A stretch of 64,000 nt of DNA from Watersipora subatra (taxonomy: Eukaryota; Bryozoa; Gymnolaemata; Cheilostomatida; Watersiporidae), in NCBI RefSeq assembly GCF_963576615.1, contig NC_088711.1, forward strand, positions 4,278,001-4,342,000, given 5' to 3'. This document shows, piece after piece, positions 58,701-64,000 of the stretch (its first letter is position 1; each line of letters opens with the position of its first letter). The notes below the pieces were generated by a model, which saw only the letters and a list, made by a program, of their open reading frames with translations, searched no databases and was not told the DNA's origin. The position numbers were made by a program, and so were the translations under genes.

Positions 58701-61700
58701 TCCTTGCAAAAGTTGCAAGAAATTATAGTCTTGGAGTTGTCTTCTCATAAACTAGAATGTACCATGGAAAACTTACGATGAAAAAACCAAATCATAAAAC
58801 ATAAATTATATTAAGTTGGCTGACTAATGACAACAAATCTCTCCAGGAAAATAGCTTATAACGATTTATTCATTGCTAGTTTGCCTAATAGATTGAACAC
58901 ATCGACGGTCACAATTGATTTACTTACGTCTGCTATATTCGATCATCAGGTTCAAACACAGACATTTAGAGAAACAGCACCGGATGGAACAGTTACGATA
59001 ACGACTCGTACGACTACCACACATGAGAGTGGGGTGAGGGCTATTGCCTAGTCACGCCTACCTATGTTGTCCAGAGTGTTTCTAGTCAAAACTGTATAAT
59101 ATAGCTCCTGAAGAATGACCTTGAGATACATGTTTAATGTCAGCGCTGGGAGTGACTGTGCTGTCCTTGTAAATCTTACCCACGCTTTTATTTCCTCTTG
59201 CTGAAACTAAGCAAACAATGCCGCAGCTGCAACACAAAGAATAAAAATGTAATTATACATTACTTACATACAAATGATCTATCTTCCCTCGCAGTATGTG
59301 TTCTGATCATTGTTTGAATATTCAATACTACCCCAAGACATTTTCCGCCACTGCTTTATTCGTTTTCATCCCTGCAATTACAAGAGAACATTGGAAGCAT
59401 TGACCTATTAACTGTAAGTCCCTTTATTTGTTACTACGCTGTCTACGCCTCTCTGTCCTGTTTCCATTCTTTGAGTGCTTGCAATAAATTCTCAACATCA
59501 GTATGCTTCAAGTGAGGTGATTGGCTAAATCTCTTTGTTCTTACCTAGTCAGTGCACATTCTGTGCATCAGTTACTGTAGTATGCTGATATTTGTAGGAA
59601 GTTGATATACAGGAAAATAAGGAAGTTCACAAACCGACGCAGCAAATAGTTATCAAACAACCAGATGAGGTAAGAGGTGAATTTGGCAGTTGAATGATGA
59701 CATGCATTTTTGCGTTGTGGCAGTGTTTATTGTCAAGCCTGTGTACCATATATTTTATTTGGAAATATTTCTATTTCTCCAGACACCCGAAGAGAGGCGA
59801 GCAAGACGGCGAGCCGCTCGTCAACGGGCCTCTACGGACTATGCTGAGGCAAAGGATATTCCTCACATGGTAGGCAGCCTCAATGTGTTTCGAATGCATC
59901 TATGCGGATCTTTAAGAATCAAACACAAAATCAAACATTTTGTTCATAACAATGGAGTTTAGTTTTTTATCCAGAGGATTTGGGTTTTACGCCCGTTTAT
60001 CATTACAAGACAGGTTTTGTCTGTTTGATTGGAAAATGTTTGTCAATTTTGGACCACCATTTGATATACTTTTTCTCTGTAGTTTCTCTATATTCCTTAG
60101 CTGGTAATAGCTCATTTTACGATGAAAATATGTTTGCGCTAGCTAAATTCGAAAATTTTGACTGATTTAAAATTATTTTTCAACATGTTTCGGCAGGAGT
60201 TGGAACAAAGCAGCGGAGGGATCACTGTTAGAACAAACAGACATGATGCAAGTGCTAGCAGGTCTTTCGGCGATGGCATGGATGAGAGTGGATATTACAG
60301 CACGCGCTCCCCTAGTTTGGTGTGTAACTCAAAACATGATTCATCATTGATATTTTCTCCTCTCAATCATTTTTGTAGTTTGTAGATCTCGAGTGAACCT
60401 AGTTAAACACTCACAATCTGTCTTATATACCGTACTTTTCCGACTATTTGCCGCTACCTTTCCTGATGTTCTGAGCCATGCGGCTTATATAAGGGTGCGG
60501 CTATTCTGTGGTTTTTTCTTTCACCGCAAGGGCGCATTAACCGGAATCTCAGGTTAGTGCGTTTCTAGCGGTGAAAGATAAAACAAGACAATACCTAACG
60601 ATACTGTTCCGTTAGGCACTAGGTTAAAAAGCGTCAGTTAATACGGAACAATGCCATTAGGCACTGTTTCGTTTTAACCAGCAAAGTTGCTGCTATGTTA
60701 AAAAGCACCGTCATGAGTTCTGCGGCCTATACAAACGGTGAGGCCTATGCATTGTTTTATTATCAGTTTCTTGGAAATAAAGCAGATGAAAATAAATCTT
60801 ATATAGGGGTGCGGTTAATAGTCTGAAAAGTACTGTACATTTATAGGGCAGAATGTATTATATGATATAAAAGTGGAATCGATTGTGCTATGCATGTCTC
60901 CTTACAGGATGCGTGAGACTTTTCTCTTTTATTACGAAAAAATTCCCTTGTATCATCGTCAATATTTAAGTTAATAATGCTCAAAACCTAATAATATCAT
61001 AACCTTTTTGGCTAGCGTTTATATTTGTGTTTATTTTGCACCCAGGATCAACAAACAGGCCAGGAGCTTCTGAGTGATGGTGGTACTCGTATCACACGGC
61101 GCAGTACCAGGCGTAGTTATATAGATGATGACTTTGATTGGCCAATCGGAGATGATGCTCGAACTGTGACACGCACCATCACCAGAGAAAGTGCTGGTGA
61201 TGATGGCTCCATTCAGTTTAGTACAGACCCATCAGGAGGAGGCAGTCGGACCGTAACACGCACCATTACCAGAGAAAGTACTGGGGATGATGGCTCCATT
61301 CAGTTTAGTACAGACCCATCAGAAGGAGGCAGTCGTACCGTAACACGCACCATCACCAGAGAAAGTACTGGGGATGATGGCTTCATTCAGTTTAGTACAG
61401 ATCAATCAGGAGGAGGCAGCCGAACTGTGACCCGCACCATCACCGGAAGAGGCACTGGAGATGATTTCTCCATGCAATCCGGTACAGACCAATCAGGAGG
61501 AGGTAGTCATACCGTAACACGCACCATCACCAGAAAAAGCACTGGGGATGATGGCTTCATTCAATTTCGTACTGACCAATCAGAGGGTGGCAGCGACATT
61601 GTCACTCGTACCATCATCAGAGAAGGAACTGAAAATGAGGATGGCTCCATTCAATCTAGACAAACAGGACCTAGTGAAGATGGTCATGTTGTTATAAGAC

Positions 61701-63021
61701 AAACGACGAGCCGTACTCGTGAGGTGCAGAAGAGTTCTGAAGCTGCACCAGCTGAGGTAAGGTGAATGCTATTAAAGCTAATACTTCCCATACATTCTTG
61801 AAGCGAATTGAATAAAATCTTATTAAAATCAATTTTCTGTAGATACAGAGTCAAGTTGCAAAAACCAGTCCCAGTCCAGCCATAGACACAGCGGTTAGAG
61901 ATCTCACCTGAGTTGTCCCACCTTTCCGGCATCAGAGATTCCCTTCTTTTTCAGCCTGTCAGATGCCGTCTCTTGTCTACCTTTAATTGTGTTTTATGCG
62001 CACGGCTTCAGCTGTAGCATGTATTGTATATATTGCTCAATTTTGAGCCCTGTATCCCCTTAGCTTTGTGATTGGCTGTTTATCATTAACCATATCTGTA
62101 ATCCAGTCAATGTTTTCCATGTCAGGTCTCGGTGGCTCGTACATTATAAACATAATAAAAAGAAGCTCTTATTTCAATGTCTTTGTTTGCATTTATCAAA
62201 ATTTAAGCTGATCCAGAGATAGTCTAATATTTTGTGGTTAAAGGGTTCTCCTCTTTGCAAGCTTTCCTGATACATGAAGTTCTTTAGGTGACCTACAATA
62301 TTTTGTTATTGTCAGGGCATCCGTCTGCTGGTCCTACATTGCGTCGGCAGTTAGGTGTAAGACTAAAAGCTTTAAGACTAAATGCTGCATGTCTGTTTAG
62401 CCTTGACCACAGTCTGAACCTTATTTCCTTTGTCAGCTCACATCCTCCCCAACCCTTACCACAGCTCTCTAAACCAGATCTATTATTGTATCAGTGCTTT
62501 TGTCTTCTACCTCATCAAATCATAAATAACATATCTATTACAGTATAGAGACTTTATGAGGGTTGTATGTAGGAAATTGCTGTTTTAGCTACTGGCCAAG
62601 TATGACTTCGGCGCAGAGAGGGAGGTGAGAGAGTGGATCGAGGCCGTTACAGGAACTCCTATCGGCGAAGGACCAGAGAATGTTTACAGGGAGCTGAAGA
62701 GTGGCGTTGTGCTCTGCAAGTACGTTTTATATGCAAGACGCCTCATTGGTTAACAATAGCGTTCATAGTTAAGAGTTCCAGTAGACTCGGATGGGAGCCC
62801 CTTGAAGCTCCTTAATGATTGCAGATTTCATGTTTTAAGTAAAGCCCTAACACCTCACTCGAGAGTGTAATATTTAGTAAAGATATCTTCTATCTAGAGC
62901 GCATTAACTTTATTTTTGTAGTTTGATTGCGGCCTTGTATGATGGCTCCAACCTTCCACAAGCAGCACAGAACTATCGCCAGAAGATTAAACCTAGCAAA
63001 ATGGAGATTGCCTTTAAGCAG
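55713..63021 (+). CDS. calponin/transgelin-type CH-domain protein with long repeat-bearing N-terminal region (3' end outside window)
   Basis: Coding exons: 55713-55763, 58950-59033, 59598-59669, 59783-59869, 60197-60319, 61046-61756, 62589-62719, 62922-63021. All junctions agree in phase and give 453 codons with no stop. The start MANRTHDMGM follows an acceptor at 55706-55707, so a 5' UTR exon precedes it. The calponin-homology domain begins near residue 377: KYDFGAEREVREWIEAV, then YRELKSGVVLCNLIAALYDG, then QKIKPSKMEIAFKQ. This is the order seen in calponin, transgelin and muscle protein 20, which bind or bundle actin. The domain is cut by the window end. Before it lie Thr-rich, Arg-rich and Ser-rich segments and six 29-residue repeats. 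A normal transgelin has only about 20 residues before the CH domain, so the roughly 375-residue extension is unusual. It may be an alternative N-terminus. Confidence 0.82.
58318..58548. repeat. 20/40-bp pyrimidine-rich minisatellite, intron of the CH-protein gene
   Basis: Alternating CTTGTCTCTCCTAGGTGCCT and CTTGTCTCTTCTAGGTATCC units, about 11 in all. Each looks like a polypyrimidine tract followed by TAG|GT. Confidence 0.92.
60428..60837. mobile_element. 410-bp MITE in an intron of the CH-protein gene
   Basis: The ends are imperfect inverted repeats: TACCGTACTTTTCCGACTAT on the left and, reversed, TACAGTACTTTTCAGACTAT on the right. The following GCGGCTTATATAAGGGTGCGG block recurs in inverted or related form near 60740-60820. 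Non-coding. The target duplication is unclear (TA is possible). Confidence 0.7.
61160..61690 (+). repeat. six in-frame 29-residue (87-bp) repeats inside the CH-protein gene
   Basis: The 711-base exon 61046-61756 carries six tandem units built on RTVTRTITRESTGDDGS, an IQF-STD linker and a closing Gly/Ser turn (GGGS). Units 1-3 are nearly identical, 4-5 have several substitutions, and the last is the most divergent and has lost the GGGS. Many changes keep the residue class. The Arg/Thr strand plus acidic and Gly-rich turn looks like a disordered or beta-hairpin linker, and the Thr/Ser residues next to Arg are plausible phosphorylation sites. Function is inference. Confidence 0.85.
61843..61884 (+). 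CDS. possible alternative terminal exon of the CH-protein gene
   Basis: An acceptor (TTTTCTGTAG) precedes 61843. Read in phase 0 from the repeat exon, it adds IQSQVAKPVPVQP and stops at TAG 61882-61884. An AATAAA lies near 62153. Use of this exon would make a protein with the repeats but no CH domain. No transcript evidence is available, and skipping it also keeps the frame into the CH exon. Confidence 0.3.
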
Positions 63022-64000
63022 GTGCGTGCAAAGCTAAAAAGTAGCTACTGGTCTCTCTGTCATTTATCATTGGATCATATTTCCAGCATCTTTAATGCTG
63101 ATTGGCTTATTGGCCTATCTCAGTCTGACTGTCTGCTTGATAAAAACGATGAAAGCGGAAGTCTGTGAAAGAAACTCTGATTTGTCGAAGCGAAAATTTT
63201 TTGCTGCTTGATTAATTGAATTAAGAAAATTTACTTTTACTGAAAACATAATCTTTTTAAAAAGAGTATATTCTGATTATTGGGTTGAAAATGAGTTTTT
63301 GATTTGGAACGATTCCCATAGCCAGAGCATCCGTGTGCAGGAGGCGTGGTCAGATGCAGGAGGCGTGGTCAGATGTGAGCACCGCTTGCATGATTCTTGA
63401 CATATAAATACGCGATCATGACAGAATATAGCAGGCTTATCCAATTCTGATAGCAGTTGCCTATCATTGGAACATCCACTCCTTGGTTTCTCCTCCGCTC
63501 ATACACTTCAATCAATTGCCCATTTGAGCTCCTCACCCTGAAACTACCTGATCGACTAGATGTTGCAGTACTAATATACCAAATAACCTACTTGTTAATC
63601 ATTCATATGACTACCATTCAGATATTTTCAAATAACCAATATCAGTATTAGCATTAGCTCTACAAATTCTGAGCGATATAATAATATGATATATATACGC
63701 ATAATATGATGGCATTCTATTTGAAGTATATAATTTCATCAAGCGTCACGCTATTGTAGGTTATACCACTTTTAGTGTTTCATCTGCCATAAAGGAAGTG
63801 TGGTCTAACTACCCTTCTCTTTCGTTTAACTTCATATGTGGAATTAGGACACTATCAATGTTTCACTTTAATTCAGAATACTTGAAGTTTAGTTGATTGA
63901 TTTGTTACCACATGTTCTGACTGTAACAGATATCTCAAATTTTTCTATTTATTTGGGAGATGTTATTTGTAGCCTGTTTAATGAATGCTTCGACTAAAAA

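Overview
The window is animal nuclear DNA. It is AT-rich, its genes are split by GT-AG introns, it carries decayed non-LTR retrotransposons and DNA transposons, and roughly a sixth of it is tandem minisatellite. The gene families and the CR1/Jockey-like and pogo-like elements fit an invertebrate. A lophotrochozoan is my guess, but no marker here fixes the phylum. There is one 200-base assembly gap (38169-38368). No bacterial, phage or CRISPR feature is present.

Layout. 1-14 kb: mostly non-coding, with a 758-bp fold-back palindrome, short duplications, a CT microsatellite, a decayed LINE 3' end (minus strand), a 954-bp element with ~76-bp terminal inverted repeats, and one orphan minus-strand exon (4882-4998). 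14191-14973: an intact single-exon DCN1-like gene (DCUN1D3 type), a cullin neddylation factor with an N-myristoylation motif. 16.5-18.6 kb: a broken LINE on the minus strand. 19594-39090: a 20-exon plus-strand gene that I assembled by splice sites and phase. It has an open frame of 1019 codons and encodes a protein with an acidic N-terminus, a coiled coil, a beta-rich middle, about four membrane helices and a conserved-looking C-terminal tail. Four of its introns hold large private minisatellites that begin close to the 5' splice site. 40-49 kb: three phase-compatible minus-strand exons of a candidate single-pass membrane protein, a cluster of minisatellites, and a 1510-bp pogo-like transposon inserted in one of them with a clear TA target duplication. 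49.6-52 kb: a tRNA-derived SINE-like piece, a 67-bp tandem array and a LINE reverse transcriptase remnant. 53.3-64 kb: the 5' part of a calponin/transgelin-type gene in which a calponin-homology domain follows a long repeat-bearing N-terminal region. It runs off the right edge.

The genes do not form a functional cluster. DCUN1D3 acts in ubiquitin-ligase regulation, the CH protein in actin or muscle cytoskeleton, and the large membrane protein has no function I can assign. The most notable signals are the large membrane protein itself, the donor-proximal satellites (one apparently seeded from the splice donor), a five-monomer higher-order repeat, the pogo deletion derivative, and the in-frame 29-residue repeats of the CH protein.
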